NCBI GenBank assembly: GCA_964631955.1
Contig: CAZWBA010000006.1
Location: forward strand, 62,001-126,000
Source of the DNA: CAMLJR01 sp964631955
GTDB taxonomy: Bacteria; Pseudomonadota; Gammaproteobacteria; Pseudomonadales; CAMLJR01
Direction of reading: 5' to 3'
DNA: 64,000 bases
Shown here: positions 16,211 to 25,467 of the stretch, one piece after another
Numbering within the stretch: the stretch's first letter is position 1
How the letters are laid out: every line of letters starts with the position of its first letter
Translations under genes and position numbers: made by a program
Notes under the pieces: model-generated
Told to the model about the DNA's origin: nothing
What the model saw: the letters and a program-made list of their open reading frames with translations, nothing else
Databases searched by the model: none

Positions 16211-19200
16211 ATCTTGCAAACATGCTCCCCGCCGGAACGCTGCTGCAAACGGCGCACAATCCTTCGCAAATGGATTTCGCTCAAGACCCGCTCTGGTACA
16301 AAGATGCGGTGATTTATCAGCTTCACGTCAAATCGTTTTTCGATTCGAATAACGACGGCGTCGGCGATTTTTCGGGGCTGATCGAAAAACTCGATTACAT
16401 TGTCGCACTCGGCGTCAACACCGTCTGGCTGCTGCCGTTTTATCCCAGCCCGCGGCGTGACGACGGTTACGATATTGCCGAATATCGCGGCGTGCATCCC
16501 GATTACGGCACGCTTGCCGATGCCAAACGTTTTATTCGCGAGGCGCATGCGCGCGGACTGCGTGTGATCACCGAACTCGTCGTCAATCACACCTCGGATC
16601 AGCACCCCTGGTTTCAGCGTGCGCACAAGGCACCGCCGGGTTCGCGCGCGCGCGATTTTTACGTGTGGTCGCAGACGAAAGAAAAATACACGGGAACGCG
16701 CATTATTTTCTGCGACAGCGAGCAATCGAACTGGACGTGGGATCCGGTGGCCAATGCCTATTACTGGCATCGTTTTTATTCGCATCAGCCGGATCTGAAT
16801 TACGACAACCCGCAGGTGCTCAAGGCCGTGCTGAGCGTCATGCATTTCTGGTTCAAGGCCGGCGTCGATGGTTTGCGCCTCGATGCTGTGCCGTATCTGA
16901 TCGAGCGTGAAGGCACCAACAATGAAAACCTTCCCGAAACGCACGCCGTACTGAAACGCATTCGCGCGGAAGTCGATGCGCATTATCCCGATCGCATGCT
17001 GCTCGCCGAAGCGAATCAGTGGCCGGAAGATACGCAGCAATATTTCGGTCATGGCGACGAGTGTCACATGGCATTTCATTTTCCGCTGATGCCGCGCATG
17101 TACATGGCGCTCGCGCAGGAGGACCGCTTTCCCATCACCGATATTCTGCGGCAGACGCCGGATATTCCCGACAGCTGCCAGTGGGCGATTTTTTTACGCA
17201 ACCACGACGAGTTGACGCTGGAAATGGTCACCGACAAGGAACGCGATTATCTCTGGCAGAAATATGCCGAAGAGTCGCGCGCGCGTATCAATCTCGGCAT
17301 TCGCCGCCGACTCGCGCCGCTGATGGAACACGATCGCCGCCGTATCGAATTGCTGAATTCATTGCTGCTCTCGATGCCGGGCACGCCGATCATTTATTAC
17401 GGCGACGAAATCGGCATGGGCGACAACATCTACCTCGGCGATCGCGATGGCGTGCGCACGCCGATGCAGTGGTCGCCCGATCGCAACGGCGGATTTTCGC
17501 GTACCGATCCTTCGCGGCTGGTGTTGCCGCCGGTCATGGACGCGCTTTACGGATTCGAAGCCGTGAATGTGGAAGCGCAAAGTCGCGATCCGCATTCGCT
17601 GCTGAACTGGATGCGGCGCATGCTCGATATCCGCAAGCGGCAGAAGGCGTTCGGGCGCGGCATATTGAAACCGTTATACCCGGCGAATCGCCGCGTGCTG
17701 GCTTATCTCAGAATTTATGCGGATGAAAATGGCGTTGCCGAAACGCTGTTGTGCGTCGCCAATGTGTCGCGCTCTGCGCAGGCGGTCGAGCTGGATTTAT
17801 CCGCATACGCCGGTAACGTTCCGGTGGAAATGATGGGCGGTTCCGCGTTTCCGCCGATCGGACAATTGCCGTATCTGCTGACGCTGCCACCGTACGGCTT
17901 TTACTGGTTCTACATGGCCGGCCCCGAACAGATGCCGAACTGGCACACGCCCTACCCCGAGCCGATGCCGGATCTGATTACGCTGGTGATACGCAATGGC
18001 GCCAGCGATCTTTTGCAGGAACCCGTGCGCGGCCAGATGGAACGCGAAATTCTGCCGACCTATCTGCCGAAGCGCCGGTGGTTTTCCGGCAAGGGCAATG
18101 CGCTGGAAAGCGTGCGCATAAAAAGCGTGATATCGCTGCCATACGACGGTCTGCCTCTGTTGATTGCGGAAATCGAAACCGCGGCAATCGCCGACACGGG
18201 TAGCGCACCTGCGGCTGCCGCGAACCACGGCAATAAAATCATCAGTCACTATCTGTTGCCGATCGGCGTGGTCGCGGAAGATGAAGCCGTCGGCCCGCTG
18301 CCGACGCAATTGGCATTCGCGCGTGCGCGGCGCGGTAAACGCGTGGGCTTTCTCACCGATGCCTACACGCTGGAGCGATTCGCGCGCGCGATCGTTGACT
18401 TGCTGAAACAGAACGCCACGATCGACATCGGCGACGCATTGAACGACACGCTGAACAGTGGCGTGATCCGCTTCGAGGGCAGTCCCGCATTATCCAATTC
18501 GAATATCGGTCCCGACGCGGAAATCCGCTGGCTCGGCGCCGAGCAATCGAACAGCTCGATCGTGATCGGCGATGTCATCGTCAAGATCATTCGCCGCATC
18601 AGCGCGGGCATTCACCCCGAAGCGGAAATGAGCCGCGCGCTGACGCGACGTAATTTCGCGCATACCGCGCAGCTGATCGGACAGGTCACGCGTTTCGATG
18701 CCGCCGGCACGCCGCACGTGATGATGGTGGCGCAGCGCTATATCCATACGCAGGGCGATGCCTGGACGTGGGCGCAGAATCATCTGGAGCGCGCGTTCCA
18801 GCAGGTATTCGTGCCGGTCCCCGATGGCAGCGCGATCGGCGCCGATCCCATCGCGGAATTTGCCCAGTTCGCTGCAGTGCTCGGCGGCCGGCTCGGCGAA
18901 ATGCATGTCGCCCTCGCCCGGACGCCTGAGGAAAATACGGCCATTGAGGAGGACGCAGCGGATTTCGCAGCGGAATATGCCACCGCCGCAGATTGCGAGG
19001 CGTGGGCAGCGGCGACGCTCGCACGTCTCGATGACGCGTTTGCATTGCTGAATTCGCAGCAGCAGACGATTAATCCCTCCGATCGTTCTCATCTGGAACA
19101 ATTGCTGACATGGCGTCCGCGTGCGCGCGACATCGTTAAACGGCTCGCGAAAAATGGCGAGGGCACACTGCGCATTCGCATTCACGGCGACCTGCATCTG

Positions 19201-19641
19201 GGCCAGGTTCTGGTGTCGCACGAGGATGCGTATTTCATCGATTTCGAAGGCGAGCCCGCCAGACCGCTGAGCGAGCGGCGCGCGAAAAACAGCCCGCTGC
19301 GCGATGTCGCCGGCATGCTGCGCTCATTCGCTTATGCAACGGCGATAGTGAGCCCCGCGGCTACCGTCGCGGCGAGTGCGGACACCGATAATATCCAGCA
19401 GATTCGCAACGATCTGCTCGCAAAATTCCGCATCGCTTCCAGCGCCGCGTTTCTCGAAGCCTACCGGAAAGCGAGTGCCGGCTTGCAACCGCGCGTGAAC
19501 GCGGCCGCAATCGAATCGCTCATCGATTTATTCACGATCGAAAAAGCCGCTTACGAAATTGCCTATGAAGCGGCCAACCGGCCGGACTGGATCGGCGTGC
19601 CGCTGCATGGTCTTTATGAAATCGCGACTGCGTATCAGTGA
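16207..19641 (+). CDS. treS: Trehalose synthase fused to maltokinase
   Basis: 1144 residues, a two-domain fusion. Residues 1 to ~550 are a GH13 trehalose synthase that interconverts trehalose and maltose: DPLWYKDAVIYQLHVKSF, nucleophile Asp226 in GVDGLRLDAVPYL, Glu268 in LLAEANQWPE, Asp334 in FLRNHDELT. From about 615 (LPTYLPKRRWFSGKG) to the end is a maltokinase (Mak/Pep2), which phosphorylates maltose with ATP; RIHGDLHLGQVLV near 993 is its catalytic loop and FIDFEGEPARPLSERR the metal-binding segment. Fusion channels maltose directly to maltose-1-phosphate, the GlgE substrate. Overlaps glgE by four bases and glgB by about 26. Confidence 0.95.
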   Translation: MNLANMLPAGTLLQTAHNPSQMDFAQDPLWYKDAVIYQLHVKSFFDSNNDGVGDFSGLIEKLDYIVALGVNTVWLLPFYPSPRRDDGYDIAEYRGVHPDYGTLADAKRFIREAHARGLRVITELVVNHTSDQHPWFQRAHKAPPGSRARDFYVWSQTKEKYTGTRIIFCDSEQSNWTWDPVANAYYWHRFYSHQPDLNYDNPQVLKAVLSVMHFWFKAGVDGLRLDAVPYLIEREGTNNENLPETHAVLKRIRAEVDAHYPDRMLLAEANQWPEDTQQYFGHGDECHMAFHFPLMPRMYMALAQEDRFPITDILRQTPDIPDSCQWAIFLRNHDELTLEMVTDKERDYLWQKYAEESRARINLGIRRRLAPLMEHDRRRIELLNSLLLSMPGTPIIYYGDEIGMGDNIYLGDRDGVRTPMQWSPDRNGGFSRTDPSRLVLPPVMDALYGFEAVNVEAQSRDPHSLLNWMRRMLDIRKRQKAFGRGILKPLYPANRRVLAYLRIYADENGVAETLLCVANVSRSAQAVELDLSAYAGNVPVEMMGGSAFPPIGQLPYLLTLPPYGFYWFYMAGPEQMPNWHTPYPEPMPDLITLVIRNGASDLLQEPVRGQMEREILPTYLPKRRWFSGKGNALESVRIKSVISLPYDGLPLLIAEIETAAIADTGSAPAAAANHGNKIISHYLLPIGVVAEDEAVGPLPTQLAFARARRGKRVGFLTDAYTLERFARAIVDLLKQNATIDIGDALNDTLNSGVIRFEGSPALSNSNIGPDAEIRWLGAEQSNSSIVIGDVIVKIIRRISAGIHPEAEMSRALTRRNFAHTAQLIGQVTRFDAAGTPHVMMVAQRYIHTQGDAWTWAQNHLERAFQQVFVPVPDGSAIGADPIAEFAQFAAVLGGRLGEMHVALARTPEENTAIEEDAADFAAEYATAADCEAWAAATLARLDDAFALLNSQQQTINPSDRSHLEQLLTWRPRARDIVKRLAKNGEGTLRIRIHGDLHLGQVLVSHEDAYFIDFEGEPARPLSERRAKNSPLRDVAGMLRSFAYATAIVSPAATVAASADTDNIQQIRNDLLAKFRIASSAAFLEAYRKASAGLQPRVNAAAIESLIDLFTIEKAAYEIAYEAANRPDWIGVPLHGLYEIATAYQ

Positions 19642-21832
19642 TACGGCGGCAAACGCGCTCGCGCACGGCAGTGTCGGCGACCCCTTCGCATTTCTGGGTC
19701 CGCATCGCGACGGTGAAGGCTCGGTGGTGCGCGCCTATTTGCCGGGCGCGGTCGGCGTCGAACTGATCGATACCAGAACGCGGCAGACACTCATCGCTCT
19801 CGAAGAGATACAAATTCCCGGATTGTTCGCCGGTTTTCTGCCGCACGCACAACGCTATGCCCTGCGCATTGAATGGCCCCATGTCGACAACGAAACGCTG
19901 GCACAGGAAACCGAAGATCCGTATGCGTTCGGTTTACTGCTCGGCGAACTCGATATTTATTTATTTGCCAACGGCAATCATTACGAACTCGGCAATTGTC
20001 TCGGCGCGCAGATGATGTCTGTCAACGGTGTGCCTGGCGTGCGCTTTGCCGTGTGGGCGCCGAATGCGCGGCGCGTATCGGTGGTCGGTGATTTCAACAA
20101 CTGGGATGGCCGCCGCCACCTGATGCGCCGTCGTGTCGAGGCGGGCGTGTGGGAATTATTCGTGCCGCGCCTGCAGGAAGACGTTAGATACAAATTCGAA
20201 ATTCTCGGTCCGCACGGTTTATTGCCGCTCAAGGCCGATCCGTTCGCATTGCGCGCCGAGATTGCGCCGGGGACCGCATCGGTCATTTCGCACCCGCTCA
20301 AATTCGAATGGAACGATGCACAGTGGCTGAAAGAGCGCGCGCATCGTCAGGCCGTCGATGCGCCGGTGTCCATTTACGAGTTTCACGCAGGTTCGTGGCG
20401 GCAATTCGCGCAGGAATATTTATCGCAGCCCGATAAAAGAAAATTGCATTGGGATGTGCTCGGCGATGCGCTCATTCCCTACGTGCAACAGATGGGATTT
20501 ACGCATATCGAATTACTGCCCGTCATGGCACATCCATTCGGCGGTTCGTGGGGTTATCAGCCGCTCGGCCTGTATGCGCCGCAAGCGGAGTATGGCGAGC
20601 CCGCCGCTTTCGCGCGTTTTATCGATCGCTGCCACGCGGCGAATATCGGTGTCATTCTCGATTGGGTGCCCGCGCATTTTCCGACGGATGCGCACGGCCT
20701 CGCGCATTTCGACGGCACGGCGCTGTTCGAATATACCGATCCACGCGAGGGTTTTCATCAGGACTGGAATACGCTCATATACAATTTCGGCCGTATCGAG
20801 GTGCGCAATTTTTTACTGGCGAGCGCGCTGCACTGGATCGAGCGTTATCACATCGATGGTCTGCGCGTGGACGCCGTTGCATCGATGCTGTACCGCGATT
20901 ACTCGCGTCAGCCCGGCGGCTGGATTCCCAATAAATACGGCGGTCGCGAAAATCTCGAAGCGGTGGATTTTCTGCAGCAGCTCACCGCCATCGTCGCACA
21001 GCGCAATCCCGGTGCGATCACCATCGCCGAAGAATCGACGGCGTGGCCCGGGGTGACGCGACAGGTGCGCGAAGGCGGTCTTGGATTTTCGTACAAATGG
21101 AATATGGGCTGGATGCACGACACGCTGCAGTACATGCAGCTCGATCCGGTTTATCGTCAATACAATCACAACAAAATGACGTTCGGATTGCTGTATGCCT
21201 TTGCCGAACATTTCATCCTGCCGCTTTCGCACGATGAAGTCGTACACGGAAAGGCATCACTGCTCGGCAAAATGCCCGGCGATCGCTGGCAAAAATTTGC
21301 GAATCTGCGCATTTACTTTGCGTTCATGTGGTTGCAGTCCGGTAAAAAAACCTTGTTCATGGGCGGGGAAATCGCGCAGTCGCAGGAGTGGAATCACAAC
21401 GCGGAACTCGACTGGAAAGCGCTCGACGATCCCTTGCATCGCGGCATGCAATTACTCGTCAGCGATCTCAATCGTTTATATCGGAATCATGCCGCTGCGC
21501 ATCACTACGATAGCGATGGACGCGGTTTCCAGTGGCTGGTCGCCGACGATCATCAGAACAGTGTGTTTGTATTCTGCCGCTACGCCGACGATGCGCCGCC
21601 TTTAGTGGTTGTCTGCAATTTCACGCCGGTACCGCGCTTGAATTACCGCATCGGTGTACCGCGCGCAGGATACTGGCGCGAAATTCTCAATACCGATGCC
21701 GATTGTTACGGCGGCAGCAATCTCGGCAACGGCGGCGGTGTGAACAGCGAAGCCATCGCGTCACATCATTTCAACGATTCGATCAGCGTGATCACCCCGC
21801 CGCTCGGTGCCTGCATTTTTATTTGCAAATGA
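19616..21832 (+). CDS. glgB: 1,4-alpha-glucan branching enzyme
   Basis: 738 residues from ATG 19616, close to the E. coli length; earlier in-frame ATGs at 19607 and 19559 lie deeper within treS. It introduces alpha-1,6 branches into the glucan made by GlgE. Domains: N-terminal N1/CBM48 modules (GDPFAFLGPHRDGEG, then FAVWAPNARRVSVVGDFNNW), GH13 barrel with IELLPVMAHPFGGSWGYQ, nucleophile Asp419 in GLRVDAVASMLYRDYSR, acid/base Glu472 in TIAEESTAWPGVT, and PLSHDEVVHGKASL. The C-terminal beta domain ends at 21832. Third gene of the glgE-treS-glgB operon; no strong ribosome site, consistent with coupling to treS. Confidence 0.95.
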   Translation: MKSRLRISDTAANALAHGSVGDPFAFLGPHRDGEGSVVRAYLPGAVGVELIDTRTRQTLIALEEIQIPGLFAGFLPHAQRYALRIEWPHVDNETLAQETEDPYAFGLLLGELDIYLFANGNHYELGNCLGAQMMSVNGVPGVRFAVWAPNARRVSVVGDFNNWDGRRHLMRRRVEAGVWELFVPRLQEDVRYKFEILGPHGLLPLKADPFALRAEIAPGTASVISHPLKFEWNDAQWLKERAHRQAVDAPVSIYEFHAGSWRQFAQEYLSQPDKRKLHWDVLGDALIPYVQQMGFTHIELLPVMAHPFGGSWGYQPLGLYAPQAEYGEPAAFARFIDRCHAANIGVILDWVPAHFPTDAHGLAHFDGTALFEYTDPREGFHQDWNTLIYNFGRIEVRNFLLASALHWIERYHIDGLRVDAVASMLYRDYSRQPGGWIPNKYGGRENLEAVDFLQQLTAIVAQRNPGAITIAEESTAWPGVTRQVREGGLGFSYKWNMGWMHDTLQYMQLDPVYRQYNHNKMTFGLLYAFAEHFILPLSHDEVVHGKASLLGKMPGDRWQKFANLRIYFAFMWLQSGKKTLFMGGEIAQSQEWNHNAELDWKALDDPLHRGMQLLVSDLNRLYRNHAAAHHYDSDGRGFQWLVADDHQNSVFVFCRYADDAPPLVVVCNFTPVPRLNYRIGVPRAGYWREILNTDADCYGGSNLGNGGGVNSEAIASHHFNDSISVITPPLGACIFICK

Positions 21833-21946
21833 TTTAATCGCGCCGCTGCGCGCGCCAAATTATAAGCTCATCCCGAAACAATATTTCTCATCGACTCGCT
21901 CTGCGCCTATCTTGCGTGCAGACGTAACGGGCAATGAGGTGATGCA

Positions 21947-22663
21947 GTGAGTCGTGTACTCCCAACCAATCGGGTACTTATCGTGCCGGGGTTGCACAGC
22001 AGCGGGGCAGGTCACTGGCAGACGGAATGGGAGCGGCGCCTGCCCTGCTCGCATCGCATTGCGCTCACCGACTGGAGCACACCGGATCTGAATGCGTGGA
22101 TTCATGCGATCGAAACGGCGATTGCCGATTTTGCGCCGACACATATCGTTGCGCACAGCTTCGGCACGCTGGCGAGTGCGGTCGTCGCCGCGCAATCGAA
22201 AAATTCAGTACCCGGCAATACCGGGAAAATCAAAAATATCGAAAAGCTGCGCGGCGTATTTTTCGTCGCACCGGCTGATCCCGATAAATTCGATGTGAGG
22301 CATCGGCTGCCCGCATCGAATCTGCCCGTGCGCGGTGTTCTATTCGGCAGTCTGTCCGATCCCTGGCTGAGCTGGAGCGGCGCGCAGGCGCTGGGTAAGC
22401 AATGGGGGTTGCAGGTGGAATGCGCGGGCGATGTGGGACATATCAATGTGCAATCGGGTCATGGCGAATGGCATGAAGGCTGGCAGAGCCTGCACGATCT
22501 GATCGCGCTGTCTTCGACATCCGCGTTGTCATCCTCTGTTCCCGCGCCGTCTGTTCCCGTAATGAATATCGCCCGGCATGAGTTGCCGGGCGTTGCCGCG
22601 CTCAATGTCTCATCCCTCCCGGGCGCATCGCCTTATCGCCCCGCTCGCCCATCAGCAGTTTGA
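21947..22663 (+). CDS. RBBP9/YdeN-family serine hydrolase
   Basis: 238 residues starting at GTG 21947 with GAGGTGA five bases upstream. The alpha/beta-hydrolase core shows VLIVPGLHSSGAGHWQTEWE, the nucleophile elbow in IVAHSFGTLAS, an Asp after VLFGSLSDPWLS, and the catalytic His in GDVGHINVQSGHGEW. Family members are usually about 180-200 residues; the last ~50 residues here are a low-complexity Ser/Ala/Pro extension, and its last 60 bases lie antisense to a decayed receiver-domain gene, so the extension may have arisen by read-through into that remnant. Natural substrate unknown. Confidence 0.85.
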   Translation: MSRVLPTNRVLIVPGLHSSGAGHWQTEWERRLPCSHRIALTDWSTPDLNAWIHAIETAIADFAPTHIVAHSFGTLASAVVAAQSKNSVPGNTGKIKNIEKLRGVFFVAPADPDKFDVRHRLPASNLPVRGVLFGSLSDPWLSWSGAQALGKQWGLQVECAGDVGHINVQSGHGEWHEGWQSLHDLIALSSTSALSSSVPAPSVPVMNIARHELPGVAALNVSSLPGASPYRPARPSAV

Positions 22664-22760
22664 GCAATTCATTGATATCGACCGGCGTGGTGAGGTGATA
22701 ATCGACGCCGGCATTTTCCTGTCCCGCATATCCTGCTGCTGTCCCCAACCCGTCATCGCC
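22602..22760 (-). pseudogene. Frameshifted C-terminal remnant of a response-regulator receiver domain
   Basis: Read on the minus strand, one frame gives MTGWGQQQDMRDRK (22756-22715) and, after a two-base step, another gives AGVDYHLTTPVDINELLKLL (22712-22653). Joined, they reproduce the typical end of a receiver domain (A-L-T-G-W-G-Q-x-x-D ... A-G-F-D-x-H-L-x-K-P-V-D-x-x-x-L). The frame break is explained by loss of one base; the usual Lys before Pro-Val-Asp is Thr. Upstream sequence is no longer recognisable, so the rest of the gene is gone. It directly precedes, in opposite orientation, the hybrid kinase gene at 22981. Confidence 0.7.
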
Positions 22761-22980
22761 TTGAACAGAATATTCTGCACCGCAACCGACACGTATCGTA
22801 TTTAACCGCACGGGCGTTTGACGTCGGGTGAGGTATGGTGCATAACTCTTTGCGGAGTAAATGTGTGCTGTCGCACCCATGAAAGGGGTCGAGCAATGGT
22901 TTCAACCCAGCGGCAAACCACCCGCTCATGAACAGCACCCGCTCTGAAAACGATCAGGAAAAAAGTGACACCGGAAAAAA

Positions 22981-25008
22981 ATGAAAAGCCGCAACTTTCC
23001 CGAAGACGTATCGCTGCTCGATTTGCAACGCTTTCAATTGCTGGTGGATGCCATCAGCGATTATGCGATTTACATGCTCGATATCGAGGGCAAGGTCGTC
23101 AGCTGGAACACTGGCGCGCAACGGTTCAAGGGTTACGAAGAGACCGAAATCATGGGGCATCATTTTTCGCGTTTTTTCACCGAAGAAGATCGCGCGGCAG
23201 GCCTGCCGAAAAAAATTCTGTCAGTCGCGGAAAAAGAGGGACGTTTCGAAAGCGAAGGCTGGCGTGTTCGCAAGGACGGCTCCCGCTTCTGGGCGAATGT
23301 CGTCGTCGATGCGATACGGTCTGACGATGGGCGCCTGCTGGGCTTTGCCAAAATCACGCGCGATATCACCGAAAAGCGCACAGCGGCGGAAATGCTGAAA
23401 CGCACCGAGAAGGCGTTGCAGCACGCGCAGAAAATGGAAAGCATCGGCAAACTCACGGGCGGCGTTGCGCACGACTTCAATAATCTGCTGCAAATCATTT
23501 CCGGCAACTTGCAGTTGCTCGCACTCGACCTCAGCAACAACGAACGCACGCTGGGACGCATCGACGCCGCACTGGACGGTGTTTCGCGCGGAAAGAAACT
23601 GGCGAGTTATCTGCTGGCCTTCGGGCGGCGTCAGGCACTGGATCCGAAAGTCGTCAATCTGGGACGTCATGTCGCCGCCATGGAAGACATGCTGCGGCGC
23701 ACGCTGGGCGAATCGATCGAAATTGAAATGATCGTCTCCGGTGGTTTGTGGAACACCCAGGTCGATGTTGCGCAGGTCGAAAGCGCGCTGCTCAACCTCG
23801 CGATCAATGCGCGCGATGCGATGGAAAGCGGTGGAAAACTGACGATCGAAATCGGCAATGCCTTCATCGACGATCATTATGTGCAGGCGCATCCCGACGT
23901 GACGCCGGGGCAATACGTGATGATTTGCGTTTCCGATACCGGCACCGGCATCCCCGAAAATCTGCTGGCGCAGGTATTCGATCCCTTCTTCTCCACCAAG
24001 CCTGAAGGCAAGGGTTCCGGCCTCGGGCTGTCGATGGTTTACGGTTTCGTCAAGCAGTCGGGTGGACACGTACAGATTTACAGCGAGATCGATCACGGCA
24101 CCAGTGTGAAAATTTATTTGCCGCGCTCGCTGAAAGCGGAAGAGTCATTACCCGCGATCGCGCCAACCGTGATCGTTGGCGGCGCGGAGGTCATTCTGGT
24201 TGCGGAGGACGATATTCCGCTCTGCACCACCGTGGTCGAAATGTTGAGGGAACTTGGCTATCAGGTGTTCAAGGCGCACGATGCGGCGAGTGCACTTGCC
24301 ATCATCGAAAGCGGCGTGCATGTCGATTTATTGTTTACCGATGTGGTGATGCCGGGGCCAATGCGCAGCACCGAGCTTGTACAGAAAGCCAAAGCGCTCG
24401 ATGCCAATATCGGTATTTTATTTACCTCGGGCTATACGCAGAACGCCATTGTGCATGGCGGTCGCCTCGATCCCGGCGTCGAATTGCTATCCAAGCCTTA
24501 CACCCGCGAAGCGCTGGCGCGAAAAATTCGGCACGTACTCGCCAACCAGAAACATATCGCGCAGCTCAAGGCAAAAATCGCAGAAGCAGCGGGCGCGCGG
24601 TCACATCCCGCGCCAGCGGCGAATGCGCCTGCGAACACGGCAACACGGGACGGCTCCCGCCCCTTACACATACTGTTAGTCGAAGACGAGTCGATCATTC
24701 GCCTGAATACCACTTATCTGCTGCAGAAACTGGGGCATACCGTTGTCTCCGCCGCATCGAAAAATGCCGCCATCGCAGCGCTGCAAACAGACGCATTCGA
24801 TGTTCTATTGACCGATGTCCAGCTGCCCGATGCATCCGGTATCGAGCTGGCCAGAGAGGCAAAAAACATTATTCCGCATATTTGCGTGGTATATGCGACG
24901 GGCCAGGATTTATCGAATGAAGAACTCGATGGCGCCATTGTGCTGAACAAACCCTACAACATCGGAACGCTGAAACTGGCGCTGCGCGATTGCCATCCCG
25001 TGACATGA
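22981..25008 (+). CDS. Hybrid sensor histidine kinase with PAS and two receiver domains
   Basis: 675 residues, no transmembrane segment, so cytoplasmic sensing. Order: PAS (about 15-130; IYMLDIEGKVVSWNTGAQRF, KDGSRFWANVVVDAI), HisKA with GGVAHDFNNLLQIISGNL (His164), HATPase_c with NLAINARDAMESGGKL, DTGTGIPENLL and GKGSGLGLSMVYGFVKQSGG, REC1 (acceptor Asp454 in LLFTDVVMPG), an Ala/Pro linker, and REC2 (Asp612 in VLLTDVQLPD). No output domain follows, so the phosphate is presumably passed on elsewhere. REC2 lacks the typical Lys-Pro context (VLNKPYN retained). Signal unknown. Confidence 0.93.
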   Translation: MKSRNFPEDVSLLDLQRFQLLVDAISDYAIYMLDIEGKVVSWNTGAQRFKGYEETEIMGHHFSRFFTEEDRAAGLPKKILSVAEKEGRFESEGWRVRKDGSRFWANVVVDAIRSDDGRLLGFAKITRDITEKRTAAEMLKRTEKALQHAQKMESIGKLTGGVAHDFNNLLQIISGNLQLLALDLSNNERTLGRIDAALDGVSRGKKLASYLLAFGRRQALDPKVVNLGRHVAAMEDMLRRTLGESIEIEMIVSGGLWNTQVDVAQVESALLNLAINARDAMESGGKLTIEIGNAFIDDHYVQAHPDVTPGQYVMICVSDTGTGIPENLLAQVFDPFFSTKPEGKGSGLGLSMVYGFVKQSGGHVQIYSEIDHGTSVKIYLPRSLKAEESLPAIAPTVIVGGAEVILVAEDDIPLCTTVVEMLRELGYQVFKAHDAASALAIIESGVHVDLLFTDVVMPGPMRSTELVQKAKALDANIGILFTSGYTQNAIVHGGRLDPGVELLSKPYTREALARKIRHVLANQKHIAQLKAKIAEAAGARSHPAPAANAPANTATRDGSRPLHILLVEDESIIRLNTTYLLQKLGHTVVSAASKNAAIAALQTDAFDVLLTDVQLPDASGIELAREAKNIIPHICVVYATGQDLSNEELDGAIVLNKPYNIGTLKLALRDCHPVT

Positions 25009-25021
25009 TTCGCCCCTGTTC

Positions 25022-25432
25022 CTACAGCGTCATATTCGCCACGAGTGGCCACAATTTTTCATCGGCCAGAAGGGTGCAGAAATATTCGTTGACCTGACGA
25101 ATCCTGCCATCGCGCAAAGTGAACACCATGCAATATTGATTGCTGTACGACTCGCCATTGATCAGCGTTCCATTGCCCTCGAACTCCACCACGACACGCT
25201 CGCCTTCCGCCGTCACACTGATAATCTCGGGCTGCATTCCGCCCGGCATTAATTGTCTGAATGCGCCGATCGTAGCCAGAATAGTGTCGCGAGTGCGCAC
25301 GCCGGCAAATTTTCCGAAACCTTTCGCCAGGGTGAATGTATCTTCCGCGATACACGGCGCTGCAGCCTCGGCATCGCCCCTCCCCATCGCGTCGATAAAT
25401 GTCAGCACTACCGTTTTATTTTGCTCGCTCAT
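25022..25432 (-). CDS. SnoaL-like / NTF2-fold protein
   Basis: 136 residues. KTVVLTFIDAMGRGDAEAA followed by a cone-shaped alpha+beta pattern ending GRIRQVNEYFCTLLADE matches the SnoaL/ketosteroid-isomerase-like superfamily, whose members catalyse isomerisation, hydration or cyclisation, or serve as small oxygenase subunits. Specific activity cannot be assigned. Last gene of the five-gene minus-strand unit that begins with the Rieske oxygenase; 35 bases from the SDR upstream. Ring-hydroxylating dioxygenase beta subunits share this fold but are longer, so a beta-subunit role is a speculative alternative. Confidence 0.8.
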   Translation of the reverse strand: MSEQNKTVVLTFIDAMGRGDAEAAAPCIAEDTFTLAKGFGKFAGVRTRDTILATIGAFRQLMPGGMQPEIISVTAEGERVVVEFEGNGTLINGESYSNQYCMVFTLRDGRIRQVNEYFCTLLADEKLWPLVANMTL

Positions 25433-25467
25433 GATCGTCTCTTGAATTCAGTCTGAATTAATTCCGT

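Noticed and set aside
16138..17079. 313-codon minus-strand open frame opposite treS
   Set aside because: Lies fully antisense to catalytic GH13 motifs, has no family resemblance and no ribosome site.
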